A stretch of DNA of 64,000 nt from Bradyrhizobium sp. CCBAU 53338 (GCF_015291665.1 NZ_CP030048.1:186001-250000); one strand, 5' to 3'; positions 17,530-27,786 are shown, numbered from the stretch's first letter. Notes: generated by a model not told the origin, from the letters alone. Program-made: numbers and translations.

Positions 17530-18276
17530 TCAGCTCCTGCGCGCGTCGCGGATCAAGGTGAGGGCGGCGGCGGGATCGAGCCGGCCGTCATAGAGCGCGC
17601 GGCCGGCAATCGCGCCGGCGAGCTTCTTCGCCCGCGGCGCCAGCATGGCTTTCACATCCTCGATCGAGGCGAGGCCGCCAGAGGCGATCACCGGAATGGA
17701 GATCGCGTCGGCAAGCGCGATGGTCGCATCCAGGTTCAGGCCCTTGAGAAGACCGTCGCGCGCGATGTCGGTGAAGATGATGGCGGCAACGCCGGCATCC
17801 TCGAAACGCTGTGCGATTTCCAGCACCGTGACCTGCGAAGTCTCGGCCCAGCCTTCGACCGCGACCTTGCCGTCGCGGGCGTCGAGGCCAACGGCGACGC
17901 GGCCGGTGAATTTTTTTGCCGCCGCCTTCACCAGTTCCGGATCGCGCACCGCCGCGGTGCCGATGATGACGCGGGCGATGCCCTTCTCGAGCCAGGCTTC
18001 GACGGTCGCGAGATCGCGAATGCCGCCGCCGAGCTGCACCGGGATCGGAATCGTCTTCAGCATCGCCTCGACGGCCTGCGCATTCACCGGTTTCCCGGCG
18101 AAGGCACCGTCGAGATCGACGACGTGGAGATATTCAAACCCCTGGGTGACGAAGCTTTGCGCCTGGGCGGCGGGATCGAGATTGAACACGGTCGCGCGCG
18201 CCATGTCGCCTTGCTCGAGGCGCACGCACTGGCCGTTCTTGAGGTCGATGGCAGGAAAGAGGATCACGGTTTCCAT
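17530..18276 (-). CDS. hisA: ProFAR isomerase
   Basis: A 248-residue TIM barrel isomerase acting just before HisF/HisH. The start [18 protein letters not shown] carries the catalytic Asp, with [27 protein letters not shown] and [10 protein letters not shown] loops. The ATG overlaps the end of hisH by 13 bases, so translation is probably coupled. Confidence 0.98.
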   Translation of the reverse strand: METVILFPAIDLKNGQCVRLEQGDMARATVFNLDPAAQAQSFVTQGFEYLHVVDLDGAFAGKPVNAQAVEAMLKTIPIPVQLGGGIRDLATVEAWLEKGIARVIIGTAAVRDPELVKAAAKKFTGRVAVGLDARDGKVAVEGWAETSQVTVLEIAQRFEDAGVAAIIFTDIARDGLLKGLNLDATIALADAISIPVIASGGLASIEDVKAMLAPRAKKLAGAIAGRALYDGRLDPAAALTLIRDARRS

Positions 18277-18914
18277 CGCAAAAAGTTCGAGATCAGGGCG
18301 AGGCCGAAGCGCTGGCTCTTCTCGGGGTGAAACTGCGTGCCGATGGCGGTGTCCTTGCCGACGATCGCGGTGACGGGCCCGCCGTAATCGGCGCGCGCGA
18401 GCACGTTCGCTTCATTGGCTGCGTTGAGGTGGTAGGAGTGCACGAAATAAGCGTGCTGACCCTTCGGCCCGAGCGGCAGCTTGTTGAGCACCGGATGCTC
18501 CTGCAGCAGCTCGAGCGTGTTCCAGCCCATGTGCGGGATCTTCAGGCCCTCGTCGCGCGGCGTGATCTTCTCGACGTCGCCGCCGATCCAATTCAAGCCT
18601 TCGGTGATGACATGCTCCTTGCCGCGGCTCGCCATCAACTGCATGCCGACGCAGATGCCGAAGAACGGCCGCGCCTTGACGCGCACGGCTTCGGTGATCG
18701 CCTCGACCATGCCGTTGACGGCGTCGAGACCGCGGCGGCAATCGGCGAAGGCGCCGACGCCTGGCAGCACCAGACGATCGGCCTCATAGGCCTGATCGGG
18801 ATCGCTGGTGACGAAGACCTTTTGCGGATTCTCCAGGCTGCGCGCGGCGCGCTCAAAGGCTTTCGCCGCGGAATGCAGATTCCCGGAACCGTAATCGATG
18901 ATGGCGACGCTCAT
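18264..18914 (-). CDS. hisH: Imidazole glycerol phosphate synthase glutamine amidotransferase subunit
   Basis: A 216-residue class I glutaminase. [20 protein letters not shown] is the typical start; [16 protein letters not shown] carries the nucleophile Cys, and [10 protein letters not shown] the His-Glu pair. It supplies ammonia to HisF. The ATG at 18914 overlaps the stop of the DUF2628 gene by four bases (ATGA). A longer in-frame extension to 19037 lacks conservation-like features and is not used. Confidence 0.97.
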   Translation of the reverse strand: MSVAIIDYGSGNLHSAAKAFERAARSLENPQKVFVTSDPDQAYEADRLVLPGVGAFADCRRGLDAVNGMVEAITEAVRVKARPFFGICVGMQLMASRGKEHVITEGLNWIGGDVEKITPRDEGLKIPHMGWNTLELLQEHPVLNKLPLGPKGQHAYFVHSYHLNAANEANVLARADYGGPVTAIVGKDTAIGTQFHPEKSQRFGLALISNFLRWKP

Positions 18915-19441
18915 CTTGACCCTCCCGGTTCTGGAAACAATCCAATGATGCCGCCGGCCGGAATCGGCGGCGGGTTCGAGAATGGCTGACCCGGCACGCT
19001 GCGGGTCGGCGGCGGGCCGCCACGATCGACGGCCCATTGATCGTTGACGATGCCACGCTGTGCCTTGCTCCAGCGCTCGAAGAAGCGCCGCTCGGCGGTG
19101 TCTTCGTCATCAGCGACGACGACGTCGAGCTGCCGCCAGCCGCCGCGCGACAACGTCCAGCGGCGCAGGCTCGAGGCCTCGAAACCCATCAGCAGCGCGA
19201 CGATGACGTTGGCGAAAAAGATCGTGGTGCGGCCGAGGCCGAGACTGTGCAGGGCGGCATCGAACGCGGCGAGGAAGACGATCCAGCCGATCAGCGCCAG
19301 CCAAAGCCTGTTCCAGGCCAGCCAGACCGGGCCGAGCACCATCGCCCAGAAATGGAAGCCGTCGCGCACGAACACGAACTTGTCGGTCGCACGCAGATCG
19401 GCCCCGCCAGGGAAGGGAGCGTGAACTGTGTAGACAGGCAT
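18911..19441 (-). CDS. DUF2628 domain membrane protein
   Basis: 176 residues. It opens [20 protein letters not shown] with [30 protein letters not shown], the DUF2628 signature, and has about three membrane segments between residues 40 and 110. The C-terminal third is soluble and proline-rich. Function unknown, but this family is repeatedly found between hisB and hisH in rhizobia. ATG 19441 is preferred to one at 19495 because MPVYTVHAP is where the family begins. Confidence 0.88.
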   Translation of the reverse strand: MPVYTVHAPFPGGADLRATDKFVFVRDGFHFWAMVLGPVWLAWNRLWLALIGWIVFLAAFDAALHSLGLGRTTIFFANVIVALLMGFEASSLRRWTLSRGGWRQLDVVVADDEDTAERRFFERWSKAQRGIVNDQWAVDRGGPPPTRSVPGQPFSNPPPIPAGGIIGLFPEPGGSR

Positions 19442-19509
19442 TTTCGATGCCCCGTTCTCGAGAATGAAGTCGAGGCCGCCGGCGGCGTCAGCCACCGAGA
19501 CCGGAGATG

Positions 19510-20103
19510 TCAGCCGCCAAGCGAGCCCTTGGTGGACGGGATCTCGCCCGCCGCTTTGGGGTCGATCGCAACCGCGGTGCGCAGTGCCCGCGCCAGGCCC
19601 TTGAAGCAGGACTCGGCGATATGGTGGCTGTTATCGCCATATAGGGTCTCGACGTGGAGAGTCACGCCGGCGTTGATGGCGAAGGCCTGGAACCACTCGC
19701 GCACCAGCTCGGTGTCGAACTCACCGATCTTGTCGCGGGGAAAGTCGGCCTTGAACACCAGGAACGGGCGGCCCGAAATGTCGATGACCACACGCGTCAG
19801 CGTCTCGTCCATGGGCATGTGCACGCCGGCGTAGCGGGTGATGCCCGCCATGTTGCCGAGCGCCTGCTTGACCGCCTGGCCGAGCGCGATGCCGGTGTCT
19901 TCGGTGGTATGGTGATAGTCAATGTGCAGGTCGCCCACCGCCTTGACCGTAAGGTCGATGCGGGAATGGCGGGCGAGGAGATCGAGCATATGGTCGAAAA
20001 AGCCGATGCCGGTCGCAATATTGGACATGCCGGTGCCATCGAGGTTCACGGAGACCTCGATGTCGGTTTCCTTGGTCTTGCGCTTGATCGTCGCGGTGCG
20101 CAT
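19510..20103 (-). CDS. hisB: Imidazoleglycerol-phosphate dehydratase
   Basis: 197 residues, monofunctional HisB. Paired metal-binding motifs HHTTED (from [15 protein letters not shown]) and the C-terminal [17 protein letters not shown] mark the di-manganese active site. It acts directly after HisF/HisH. First gene of the his operon here, followed by DUF2628, hisH, hisA, hisF, hisE and coaA, all on the minus strand. A dispersed repeat lies between it and hslV. Confidence 0.98.
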   Translation of the reverse strand: MRTATIKRKTKETDIEVSVNLDGTGMSNIATGIGFFDHMLDLLARHSRIDLTVKAVGDLHIDYHHTTEDTGIALGQAVKQALGNMAGITRYAGVHMPMDETLTRVVIDISGRPFLVFKADFPRDKIGEFDTELVREWFQAFAINAGVTLHVETLYGDNSHHIAESCFKGLARALRTAVAIDPKAAGEIPSTKGSLGG

Positions 20104-20124
20104 TGAAAGCTTTCGCGTTTAGTT

Positions 20125-20174
20125 GGGCATGATCCTCTCGGAAAACCGGATGCCCACTTTTCCGGATCATGCCC
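20125..20174. repeat. Rhizobial palindromic intergenic repeat
   Basis: A 50-base imperfect palindrome beginning GGGCATGATCC and ending GGATCATGCCC, with the inner GGAAAACCGG and CTTTTCC blocks typical of the short palindromic repeats scattered through rhizobial genomes. It lies in the spacer between the divergent hisB and hslV genes. Copy number cannot be seen from one window. Confidence 0.65.
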
Positions 20175-20353
20175 GTTTGGCCGAAAACGCCAGTCTCTTA
20201 ACAGCCAAATGACGCCTTCGCTACTGCGGGAACGGCTGGCCGGGCCTCTACTTCCGCCTATGGTGAGCGAATTTGGGTCCGGAACGGCCCGTTGGGTGCC
20301 GGTTGTCCCTTTGCTCCCGACGGCCTAAATCAGGCCGGACAACGAGGTATTTC

Positions 20354-20914
20354 ATGCAGGATTCCCAGAACAGCTCGCCGGTCTGGCACGGCACCACGAT
20401 TTTGACCGTCCGCAAAGGCGGCAAGGTGGTGATCGGCGGCGACGGCCAGGTCTCGATCGGCCAGACCGTGATCAAGTCCAATGCCAAAAAGGTCCGGAAA
20501 CTCGGCAAGGGCGACGTGATCGGCGGCTTTGCCGGCGCCACCGCCGACGCCTTCACGCTCTTTGAGCGGCTCGAATCCAAACTCGAGCAGTATCCGGGGC
20601 AATTGACCCGGGCCGCGGTCGAGCTGGCCAAGGACTGGCGCACCGACCGCTACCTGCGACGGCTGGAGGCAATGATGATCGTGGCCGACAAGGACGTCTC
20701 CCTGGTGCTGACGGGCACCGGCGACGTGCTCGAGCCCGAGGCCGGCGTGATGGCGATCGGCTCCGGCGGCAATTACGCGCTGGCCGCGGCCCGCGCCCTT
20801 GTTGACACCGACAAGGACGCCGAGACCATCGTCCGCCGCTCCCTCGACATCGCCGCCGACATCTGCGTCTACACCAACCGCAACGTCACCATCGAAGCGC
20901 TGACGGCCGGCTAG
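20354..20914 (+). CDS. hslV: ATP-dependent protease subunit HslV
   Basis: 186 residues. The protease core starts [22 protein letters not shown], so the catalytic N-terminal threonine is Thr14 and the first 13 residues ([13 protein letters not shown]) form a short propeptide that must be removed. Many HslV proteins begin directly with Met-Thr, but a short extension is common in alphaproteobacteria. ATG 20354 matches that length. It forms the dodecameric core of the HslUV protease; hslU follows after DUF2585. Confidence 0.96.
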   Translation: MQDSQNSSPVWHGTTILTVRKGGKVVIGGDGQVSIGQTVIKSNAKKVRKLGKGDVIGGFAGATADAFTLFERLESKLEQYPGQLTRAAVELAKDWRTDRYLRRLEAMMIVADKDVSLVLTGTGDVLEPEAGVMAIGSGGNYALAAARALVDTDKDAETIVRRSLDIAADICVYTNRNVTIEALTAG

Positions 20915-20920
20915 AAGCGA

Positions 20921-21529
20921 ATGACCTCGGCCCGCAGCGTCAGCCCGATCAAAACCGCGATACCGCCGCTCGCCTGGGCCGGCATCGCGCTGCTGCTGTT
21001 GGCGCTGCAGGCCTCGATCCTGTTTGCGATGGGGCGGGTGCCGATCTGCACCTGCGGCTACGTCAAGCTGTGGCACGGCGTGGTGAACAGCTCGGAGAAC
21101 TCCCAGCACATCGCCGACTGGTACAGCTTCTCGCACGTGCTGCACGGCTTCCTGTTCTACGGACTGACGTGGCTGTTGTTCTCGCGACGCCTCGGCTGGC
21201 CGGCGCGCCTGATCATCGCGATGCTGATCGAGGGTGCCTGGGAGATCGTCGAGAACTCGCCCGTGATCATCGAGCGCTACCGCGCCGGCACGATCTCGCT
21301 GGATTATTACGGCGACAGCATCGTCAACTCGGTCTCGGACACGCTGTTCATGGTGCTGGGCTTCCTCACCGCACGCGTGCTGCCTGTTCCCGCCACCGTC
21401 GCGCTCGGGCTCGCCTTCGAGATCATGCTGGCGCTGCACATTCGCGACAATCTGACGCTCAACGTCCTGATGCTCGTCCATCCGATCGAGGCCGTGAAGC
21501 AATGGCAATCCGGTCCACCGATCATCTGA
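20921..21529 (+). CDS. DUF2585 (UPF0314) membrane protein
   Basis: 202 residues with several membrane segments (residues 17-37, 67-90, 135-165). The family-typical [38 protein letters not shown] and [18 protein letters not shown] are present. The His, Glu and Asn spacing looks like a metal- or substrate-binding membrane site, but no function is known. It starts six bases after hslV and is followed 52 bases later by hslU, so it is probably co-transcribed with the HslUV protease. Confidence 0.9.
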   Translation: MTSARSVSPIKTAIPPLAWAGIALLLLALQASILFAMGRVPICTCGYVKLWHGVVNSSENSQHIADWYSFSHVLHGFLFYGLTWLLFSRRLGWPARLIIAMLIEGAWEIVENSPVIIERYRAGTISLDYYGDSIVNSVSDTLFMVLGFLTARVLPVPATVALGLAFEIMLALHIRDNLTLNVLMLVHPIEAVKQWQSGPPII

Positions 21530-21581
21530 CGGTCAAAAATGCGGCTTGTCCCCGCCGGCTTCTAATCCTAGCTAAGGTGCC

Positions 21582-22886
21582 ATGACAGACTTCTCTCCCC
21601 GCGAAATCGTTTCCGAACTCGACCGCTTCATCGTCGGCCAGGGTGACGCCAAGCGCGCCGTCTCGATCGCGCTGCGCAACCGCTGGCGCCGGCAGCAGCT
21701 CACCGGCTCGCTGCGCGAAGAGGTTCTGCCGAAGAACATCCTGATGATCGGCCCCACCGGCGTCGGCAAGACGGAGATCGCGCGGCGCCTGGCAAAACTT
21801 GCGAATGCGCCGTTCCTCAAGGTGGAGGCCACGAAATTCACCGAAGTCGGCTATGTCGGCCGCGACGTCGAGCAGATCGTGCGCGATCTCGTCGAGGTCG
21901 CGATCGCCCAGGTGCGCGAGCGCAAGCGCAAGGACGTACAGGCACGGGCCCAGCTCGCCGCCGAAGAGCGCGTGCTCGATGCGCTGGTCGGCGCCAATGC
22001 CAGCTCGGCGACGCGGGAATCCTTCCGCAAGAAGCTGCGCGCCGGCGAGCTGAACGACAAGGAAATCGAGATCGAGACACAGTCCTCGGGCGGCGGCATG
22101 CCGATGTTCGAAATCCCGGGCATGCCGGGCGCGCAGATGGGCGCGATCTCGATCGGCGACATCTTCGGCAAGATGGGCGGCCGCAGCAAGACGCGGCGCC
22201 TGACGGTGGAAGGCTCGCACGAGATCCTCGTCAACGAGGAGTCCGACAAGCTGCTGGACACCGACCAGCTGACGCTGGAGGCGATCAGCGCGGTCGAGAA
22301 CAACGGCATCGTCTTCCTCGACGAGATCGACAAGATCTGCGCCCGGGACGGCCGCGTCGGCGGCGACGTCTCGCGTGAGGGCGTGCAGCGCGATCTCTTG
22401 CCGCTGATCGAGGGCACCACGGTCTCGACCAAGCACGGCGCGGTGAAGACCGACCACATCCTGTTCATTGCATCAGGCGCCTTCCATGTCGCAAAGCCGT
22501 CCGACCTGTTGCCGGAGTTGCAGGGCCGCCTGCCGATCCGCGTCGAATTGCAGGCCCTGACCCGCGATGACATGCGCCGCATCCTGACCGAGCCCGAGGC
22601 TTCGCTGATCAAGCAATATGTCGCGCTGCTGCAGACCGAGGGTGTCACGCTCGACATCACGGACAGCGCCATCGACGCGCTCGCCGACGTCGCGGTCGCC
22701 GTCAATTCGACGGTCGAGAACATCGGCGCCCGCCGGCTCCAGACCGTGATGGAGCGGGTGCTGGACGAGATCTCCTTCACCGCCCCCGACCGCAACGGCG
22801 AGACCGTCCGGGTCGATGCCGATTTCGTGCAGAAGCACGTCGGCGACCTCGCCAAGAACGCCGATCTGAGCCGGTTCATTTTGTAA
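21582..22886 (+). CDS. hslU: HslUV protease ATPase subunit HslU
   Basis: 434 residues, AAA+ unfoldase. [23 protein letters not shown] precedes Walker [11 protein letters not shown] (about residues 55-65), the pore loop [10 protein letters not shown], the intermediate I-domain (130-230), Walker [11 protein letters not shown] and the C-terminal [21 protein letters not shown]. It ends DLSRFIL, the tail that inserts into HslV. Located 52 bases after DUF2585. Confidence 0.98.
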   Translation: MTDFSPREIVSELDRFIVGQGDAKRAVSIALRNRWRRQQLTGSLREEVLPKNILMIGPTGVGKTEIARRLAKLANAPFLKVEATKFTEVGYVGRDVEQIVRDLVEVAIAQVRERKRKDVQARAQLAAEERVLDALVGANASSATRESFRKKLRAGELNDKEIEIETQSSGGGMPMFEIPGMPGAQMGAISIGDIFGKMGGRSKTRRLTVEGSHEILVNEESDKLLDTDQLTLEAISAVENNGIVFLDEIDKICARDGRVGGDVSREGVQRDLLPLIEGTTVSTKHGAVKTDHILFIASGAFHVAKPSDLLPELQGRLPIRVELQALTRDDMRRILTEPEASLIKQYVALLQTEGVTLDITDSAIDALADVAVAVNSTVENIGARRLQTVMERVLDEISFTAPDRNGETVRVDADFVQKHVGDLAKNADLSRFIL

Positions 22887-22910
22887 TTCCGGGCCAGTCC
22901 GCTATCTATC

Positions 22911-22945
22911 GGGTCGTCGTCCTGGCGAAAGCCAGGACCCATTAC
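22911..22945. repeat. Short GTCCTGGC-GAAA-GCCAGGAC hairpin repeat
   Basis: GTCCTGGC at 22919-22926 pairs with GCCAGGAC at 22931-22938 around a GAAA tetraloop. The surrounding CGTCGTCCTGGCGAAAGCC text is a repeat type I recognise from Bradyrhizobium spacers. A degraded relative is at 39676-39700. It sits between hslU and the next gene, ending about 12 bases before its TTG start. Confidence 0.55.
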
Positions 22946-22956
22946 CCCCGACGGTC

Positions 22957-24081
22957 TTGTTGAAACAAATCCTCCAAAACCCCTGGCGGCTGCTGTTCGC
23001 GATCAACGCGGCGGTGATAGCAGGCGTGTTCGTTCACAAGATCCAGCTGCCGCCTTACGTCCCCTACATCCATCTCCTCGTCGACTACCATTTCGGCTTC
23101 ATCAAGCGCGCGCTGATCGGAGCTGTTGTCGCGCTGTTTGCGGACAAGGTGCCGGTCTGGTGGGTGTTCGCGCTCGGCGGGGTGACGTGGCTGGTGACGT
23201 TGGGGCTCTACGCAAAACTGTTTCAGAGGACGTTCGGCTTCACGGCGAAGACGCTGCCTCTGTTCGTCTTCATCGCCGGCTCGCCGTTCTTCCTGAAGAA
23301 CTTCATGCACACGCTCGGCCATTTCGACATCTATGGCTGTGCGCTCGCGATCATCCTGCTGCTGATGCCGGCGGGTTCGTTGCTGTTCGTGGCGACGGCG
23401 GCGCTGTTCTCGATTCTACTCGTCCTGATCCACCACATTCATCTCTTGATGTATGTGCCGACGATCGTCACCATCGTCGTGGCCAGGCACTACCTCGCTT
23501 ACGGTCTCAATCGCAGCAATGTCGCATTCGGCATCGTCGCCCTTGCGGTCGTCTCCGCGCTGTTCTTCGCCGCGCAATTCCTGGGAACGATGCCGATCCC
23601 GGAGGCTGATTTCACCGCGTACTTGAAGACAAGGATGGTCGATCCGTCGCGCACCGATCTGCTGCAATTCGCCTACATCTGGTACCAGCCGCTTGCGAAG
23701 GAGATCTCGGACACCTGGGGCCGCCTGCCGCACAACAGCCTCGGCATTCCCGTGTTTGCTCTGCTGATCTGGCTGCACACGCCGCTATGGCGCTATTTTG
23801 CGAGCCTGATCGGCGCGCTCGCGAACGAGACACACCGACGCCTCGTGATCGCGGCGCTGATCGGCGTCAGCCTCGCCTATCTCGTGATGTTCGTCATGGT
23901 GTTCGACTATTCGCGCTGGATCTCGAACTGGGCAGTCTGCATGTTCCTGATCCTGCATGCGGTGAAGATGCTGCCGGCGAGGCAGGAGACCGCGTTGATT
24001 CCGGAAGGGGATCAGAAGACCAACATCTTCGGGCTGATCATCACCTTGATCCCGCGCGTCGGGATCGTGCGACCGTTTTAG
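22957..24081 (+). CDS. Polytopic membrane protein of unknown function
   Basis: 374 residues with about nine to ten predicted membrane segments, rich in Phe, Leu and His (for example LIHHIHLLMYVPTIVTIVVARHYLAY). No recognised motif; the overall look resembles EpsG or GT-C-type membrane proteins, but I cannot assign it. There is no ATG near the start: TTG codons at 22957 and 22960 are the only reasonable initiators. A hairpin repeat occupies the region where the leader would be. Base composition is less GC-rich than its neighbours. It converges on smr with a four-base overlap of ends. Confidence 0.7.
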   Translation: MLKQILQNPWRLLFAINAAVIAGVFVHKIQLPPYVPYIHLLVDYHFGFIKRALIGAVVALFADKVPVWWVFALGGVTWLVTLGLYAKLFQRTFGFTAKTLPLFVFIAGSPFFLKNFMHTLGHFDIYGCALAIILLLMPAGSLLFVATAALFSILLVLIHHIHLLMYVPTIVTIVVARHYLAYGLNRSNVAFGIVALAVVSALFFAAQFLGTMPIPEADFTAYLKTRMVDPSRTDLLQFAYIWYQPLAKEISDTWGRLPHNSLGIPVFALLIWLHTPLWRYFASLIGALANETHRRLVIAALIGVSLAYLVMFVMVFDYSRWISNWAVCMFLILHAVKMLPARQETALIPEGDQKTNIFGLIITLIPRVGIVRPF

Positions 24082-24668
24082 AAGCGCGCCCGCCGAATTC
24101 GCACATACAGCGCGCCCTCGCCGCCGTGGCCGATGGCAGCCTCCTCGAACCCGACCACGAAAGCGCGGAATTCCGGCAGGCTGAGCCATTCCGGCACCTG
24201 ACGGCGGAGCACGCCGCTTTCACCACCGCTGCGGCCCTTGCCGGTGATAACCAGCACAAATGTCAGGCCATCATGGTGGGCGCGGTGCAGGAAGCCGGTG
24301 AGAGCGCGGTGCGCGCGCATCTGAGTCATGCCGTGCAGGTCGAGCCGCGCGTCGATCTCGCTGCGGCCGCGCGACAATTTCGCGCGCTCGCGCTTGCCGA
24401 GCGGGGCGAGCGGTGGCATCGCCGGCTTGGACGGACGTGGGGCCGGGGCCGCAGCCAAGGGGCGCGGCGACAGCGTGGGCTTAGGAGCCGGCGCAGCGAC
24501 CAAGGACTCGGCGCGCGGCGCGGTGTGCAGCTTCGTCGCACGATGCTTCCGCAGCGGCTTCACCTGCCTTGCGACGAGGTCCCACAGTTCGCGGTCTTCC
24601 TCGCTGAGCACACGACGGCGCGGCGAGGGACGCGGATCCAGCACGGGCGGACGGGACGATCGCTTCAT
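24078..24668 (-). CDS. Smr/MutS2 C-terminal domain protein
   Basis: 196 residues. A basic, proline- and alanine-rich N-terminal half (low complexity) leads to a Smr domain from about residue 105: LDLHGMTQMRAHRALTGFL (LDLHG motif), LVITGKGRSGGESGVLRRQVPEWL (TGxG motif) and the C-terminal GGEGALYVRIRR. Smr domains are nicking endonucleases or RNA-cleaving modules. Its start overlaps the mltA stop by four bases, so mltA and smr are co-transcribed. Confidence 0.9.
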   Translation of the reverse strand: MKRSSRPPVLDPRPSPRRRVLSEEDRELWDLVARQVKPLRKHRATKLHTAPRAESLVAAPAPKPTLSPRPLAAAPAPRPSKPAMPPLAPLGKRERAKLSRGRSEIDARLDLHGMTQMRAHRALTGFLHRAHHDGLTFVLVITGKGRSGGESGVLRRQVPEWLSLPEFRAFVVGFEEAAIGHGGEGALYVRIRRARF

Positions 24669-26200
24669 TGCTGGTGGGAACGGGTTTTCATGTGCCTGCG
24701 CGGTTCGCGGACAGGTTCTATCATAGGACGCGGCGCCGGTAACGGCACCGGGCTCGCAACGGCGACGGTCTCGTCCTTGCCGGAAGTTGCGGCTGATACG
24801 ACCGGCTTCGCTGCGGGCGGCTGCGGAAACAGTTTTGCGATCTTCTCCGACGGCCGCGGATCCGGCACCGGCAGCCTGGCTGCGCGCAGATTGGGATCGA
24901 GGCTCTTCGGCACCAGCATCACGAAATGCATGGGATGGCGCAGCCGGCCCGAGACGCGGCCGGCCTCGGCGCCCGCGCCAAAATAGAGATCAGCGCGCGC
25001 CGGGCCGATGATCGCCGAGCCGGTGTCCTGTGCGATCATCAACCGATGGAACGGCGTCTTGGCGCGATCGGACTCGATCGGCAGTTCGCCCTCGATGAAG
25101 AACGGCGTGCCGTAGACGTGCAGCGATTTGTCGACCGCGATCGAGCGGCCGGCGGTCAGCGGAATGCCTTGCGCACCGACCGCCTCGTCCGTGTCGGACA
25201 GATTGACCTCGTGGAAGAAGATGTAGGAGCGGTTCTGCCGCCGCAGTTCCTTCGCGCCGTCGGGGTTCTGCGCCATCCACTCCCTGATCTTCTGCATCGA
25301 CATCTCTTCCTTCGGAATGATGCCGCGCTCGATCAGGATGCGCCCCACGGCCGTGTAGGGATAGCCGTTGTAGGAATCGTAGTTGAGCCTGATGGTGCTG
25401 CCATCGTCGAACTTGATCCGCGCCGAGCCCTGGATCTGGGCAAACAACAGATCGGTCGGATCCTTCAGCCAGGCGATCTCCAGTCCGCGGCCGGCGATCT
25501 TGCCGTCCTCGATCTCGCCGCGGTCGTAATAGGGCACGAGCTTGCGGCGGCCGATCTTGCGATAGACCGGTCCCTTGTTGGGCAGGCTGACCGAGGCCTG
25601 GTTGAAGCCGCGCACGAACAGGTTCGAGGGGCGGCGGTAGACCGGAACGTTGTAGACATCGGTCTGCGTGCGCGATCCCTCCAGCACCGGCTCGTAATAG
25701 CCGGTGACGAAGCCGTCGGGCTCGCCGAGGCGCGAGATGCGAAGCGGCGAAAAATTGTTCTCGAAGAAACTCTTCGCTGTCGCTTCGTCGGTCGGCTGGA
25801 GCGACCTGGCGGCGCGGCAGGGCTCGCTCAGCGAGCCGCCCAGAGCCTTTAGTTCAAGGGACTTCGGCTCGGAGGCGCCGGTCTGCGCGTTGATCGAACG
25901 GCAGCTGGCACGAAACGTCCTGTAGGCGGCAAGATGATCGTCATCGCTCCAGCCCTTCACGTCCGCCCAGGCCAGCGGCAGATATTGCGCGCCGGGAATT
26001 TCGAACGGGAGAGGGAGCTGCGGATAGGGCAGCGCGCGCGGAGGGATCGTGGCCACTTCGGGATGGCGATGATGATGGCTGCGGTAGTGGCGCCGGGCAG
26101 CTTCTGCGCCAAGCGAAAACGAAGCCAGCACGACGAGGCCCGCGCAAAGCGCCGTCGCGCCGTTCTTCAGGAAACTCTTAATTCGCGCTTCCGGTGCCAA
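24665..26200 (-). CDS. mltA: Membrane-bound lytic murein transglycosylase A
   Basis: 511 residues. A signal segment at about 12-32 is followed by a His-rich stretch and the MltA domain (VTGYYEPVLEGSRTQTDVYNVPVYRRP), then the 3D domain with AQDTGSAIIGPARADLYFG, which contains the catalytic Asp. It cleaves peptidoglycan to anhydromuropeptides. There is no lipobox; the C-terminal 90 residues are proline-rich and not part of the fold. The only sensible start is TTG at 26200, inside the end of the Tim44-like gene (23-base overlap). Confidence 0.92.
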   Translation of the reverse strand: MAPEARIKSFLKNGATALCAGLVVLASFSLGAEAARRHYRSHHHRHPEVATIPPRALPYPQLPLPFEIPGAQYLPLAWADVKGWSDDDHLAAYRTFRASCRSINAQTGASEPKSLELKALGGSLSEPCRAARSLQPTDEATAKSFFENNFSPLRISRLGEPDGFVTGYYEPVLEGSRTQTDVYNVPVYRRPSNLFVRGFNQASVSLPNKGPVYRKIGRRKLVPYYDRGEIEDGKIAGRGLEIAWLKDPTDLLFAQIQGSARIKFDDGSTIRLNYDSYNGYPYTAVGRILIERGIIPKEEMSMQKIREWMAQNPDGAKELRRQNRSYIFFHEVNLSDTDEAVGAQGIPLTAGRSIAVDKSLHVYGTPFFIEGELPIESDRAKTPFHRLMIAQDTGSAIIGPARADLYFGAGAEAGRVSGRLRHPMHFVMLVPKSLDPNLRAARLPVPDPRPSEKIAKLFPQPPAAKPVVSAATSGKDETVAVASPVPLPAPRPMIEPVREPRRHMKTRSHQQ

Positions 26201-26882
26201 CCAGCTTCCAGTTCGGATCGCGAGAGGTGGTGTCGCGGGCGAAGGTCCAGATGTCGGTGATGTCGGCGACCTTGTCGGCGTTGCCGTCGACGATATTGCC
26301 GGCCTTGTCGCGGGTAACCGAGATCATCTGCGAGACGAAGCGCACGGTAAGCTGCGCCGTGCGGTCGCGCACGTCGGCGCCGACCAGCTCGGCCTTGTCG
26401 ATCGAGACGAAGCGGGTTTCGGTCTTCTGGTCGTTCTTCTCGCGATCCTTGATCGCGGCGTCGAAGCTCTCATAAACCTCCGATGACAAGAGATCGCGCA
26501 GCGAGCGGCGATCACCATTGGCGAAGGCCAGCACGATCATCTCGTAGGCGCCGCGAGCGCCGGACAGGAAGTGGCGCGGGTCGAAGGTGGAATCCTTCTC
26601 GACGATGGCGTCGAGGCCCAGGGCCAGCGCGGTGCCGGGCTCGGCCAGGCCCTTCCAGCGGTCGGACGGCGGGGTCGCTTCCGCCGTCGGTGCCGGCGGC
26701 GGCTGGTCGATCACCTTGCCCGGCATGGTCACGACGTTCTTGTCGGGAGCACCACCCAGCGCATTGCGCGCCGTACGGTCGAACGGCGGCCGCTCGTTGC
26801 CGGTTCGCTGTCCCAGCACGCTGCGCAGCCGCAGGAAAATAAAGACCGCCAGCGCAAGGAAGATGATGGTGTAGATGTCCAC
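26178..26882 (-). CDS. Tim44-like domain protein (TimA type)
   Basis: 234 residues. An N-terminal membrane anchor (IYTIIFLALAVFIFLRLRSVLG) and a proline-rich linker precede a Tim44-like domain (about 85-230) with FLSGARGAYEMIVLAFANGDRRSLRDLLSSEVYESF. The domain is shared with mitochondrial Tim44; in alphaproteobacteria its job is unclear but it is often encoded next to secB, as here (divergent). It is followed by mltA and smr. Confidence 0.9.
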   Translation of the reverse strand: MDIYTIIFLALAVFIFLRLRSVLGQRTGNERPPFDRTARNALGGAPDKNVVTMPGKVIDQPPPAPTAEATPPSDRWKGLAEPGTALALGLDAIVEKDSTFDPRHFLSGARGAYEMIVLAFANGDRRSLRDLLSSEVYESFDAAIKDREKNDQKTETRFVSIDKAELVGADVRDRTAQLTVRFVSQMISVTRDKAGNIVDGNADKVADITDIWTFARDTTSRDPNWKLVGTGSAN

Positions 26883-27291
26883 GTCGTATCGCTTTCTGGT
26901 CTTTACTCAGGGCTTCTTTGGGGTCGCTACCGGGAAAATCAATCCGGCCAGTAGACCGTTCCATACCGGAACGGCAAGATGACATCACCATTTTAGGCCC
27001 GCGCGTCACGTCCGCCGATGTAGGCACGAAATTTGGCCCGGCCAATGGCGCCTTTTGGCACAGCGGGAAGTGTAGCGCGTTTTATGCTTAAGGGGAAACC
27101 CGATCCTGGGCGGAAATCGCGCATCTTCAAGCGTTTAACGCGCAATTTGGTATTCGGGGCGGGTGAAACGTCGCAGACGTGAAGCTGGCCTCGATCGACC
27201 CGCCGGGGCCGTTCGTCCTTGTGGAACGAGGCGGCCCTATGTTAGCCAACCGCCGCGAAATTCAGCCCCAATCGGGTAAGGAGACACTTTG
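26883..27291. other. Tim44-secB divergent intergenic region
   Basis: 409 bases without a gene, containing promoters for both sides. CCGTTCC/GGAACGG (26956-26962 and 26968-26974, five-base loop) and GGGCCG/CGGCCC (27206-27211 and 27232-27237) are inverted repeats; the second would put a hairpin in the secB leader. The middle part around 27070-27160 is comparatively AT-rich. No motif identified with certainty. Confidence 0.5.
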
Positions 27292-27777
27292 ATGACCAAC
27301 GGTAACGGCACCCCTCCCGAGGCGGCCCAGGCTCCCCAGCTCAACGTGCTGGCGCAATATACCAAGGACCTCTCGTTCGAAAATCCGAACGCGCCGAGCT
27401 CGCTCCAGCCGCAGAGCCAGCCGCCCCAGATCAACATCCAGATCAATGTCAACGCCAACAATCTGAGCGATCAGGAGTTCGAGGTGACGTTGTCGGTCGA
27501 GGGCAAGGCCGAGACCGCGGGCAAGGTGATGTTCTCGTTCGAGCTCGCCTATGCCGGCGTGTTCCGTATCGCCAACGTGCCGCAGGAGAACCTGCACCCG
27601 CTGGTCATGATCGAATGCCCGCGCCTGCTGTTCCCGTTCGCCCGCGAGATCATCGCGACCGCCGTGCGCGACGGCGGGTTCCCGCCGCTGATGCTGGACC
27701 CGGTCGACTTCGTCGGTCTCTATCGCCAGAACATGGAGCGGCAGATGGCCGCCCAGGGTCAGGCCGGCCAGGCCTGA
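27292..27777 (+). CDS. secB: Protein-export chaperone SecB
   Basis: 161 residues. The SecB fold is evident from [47 protein letters not shown] and the C-terminal [20 protein letters not shown]. It holds pre-secretory proteins unfolded for SecA. The ATG at 27292 has AAGGAGA upstream; a TTG immediately before it would add one residue. A Gln/Ala-rich tail is usual for the family. Confidence 0.98.
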   Translation: MTNGNGTPPEAAQAPQLNVLAQYTKDLSFENPNAPSSLQPQSQPPQINIQINVNANNLSDQEFEVTLSVEGKAETAGKVMFSFELAYAGVFRIANVPQENLHPLVMIECPRLLFPFAREIIATAVRDGGFPPLMLDPVDFVGLYRQNMERQMAAQGQAGQA

Positions 27778-27786
27778 TAAGCAGGC

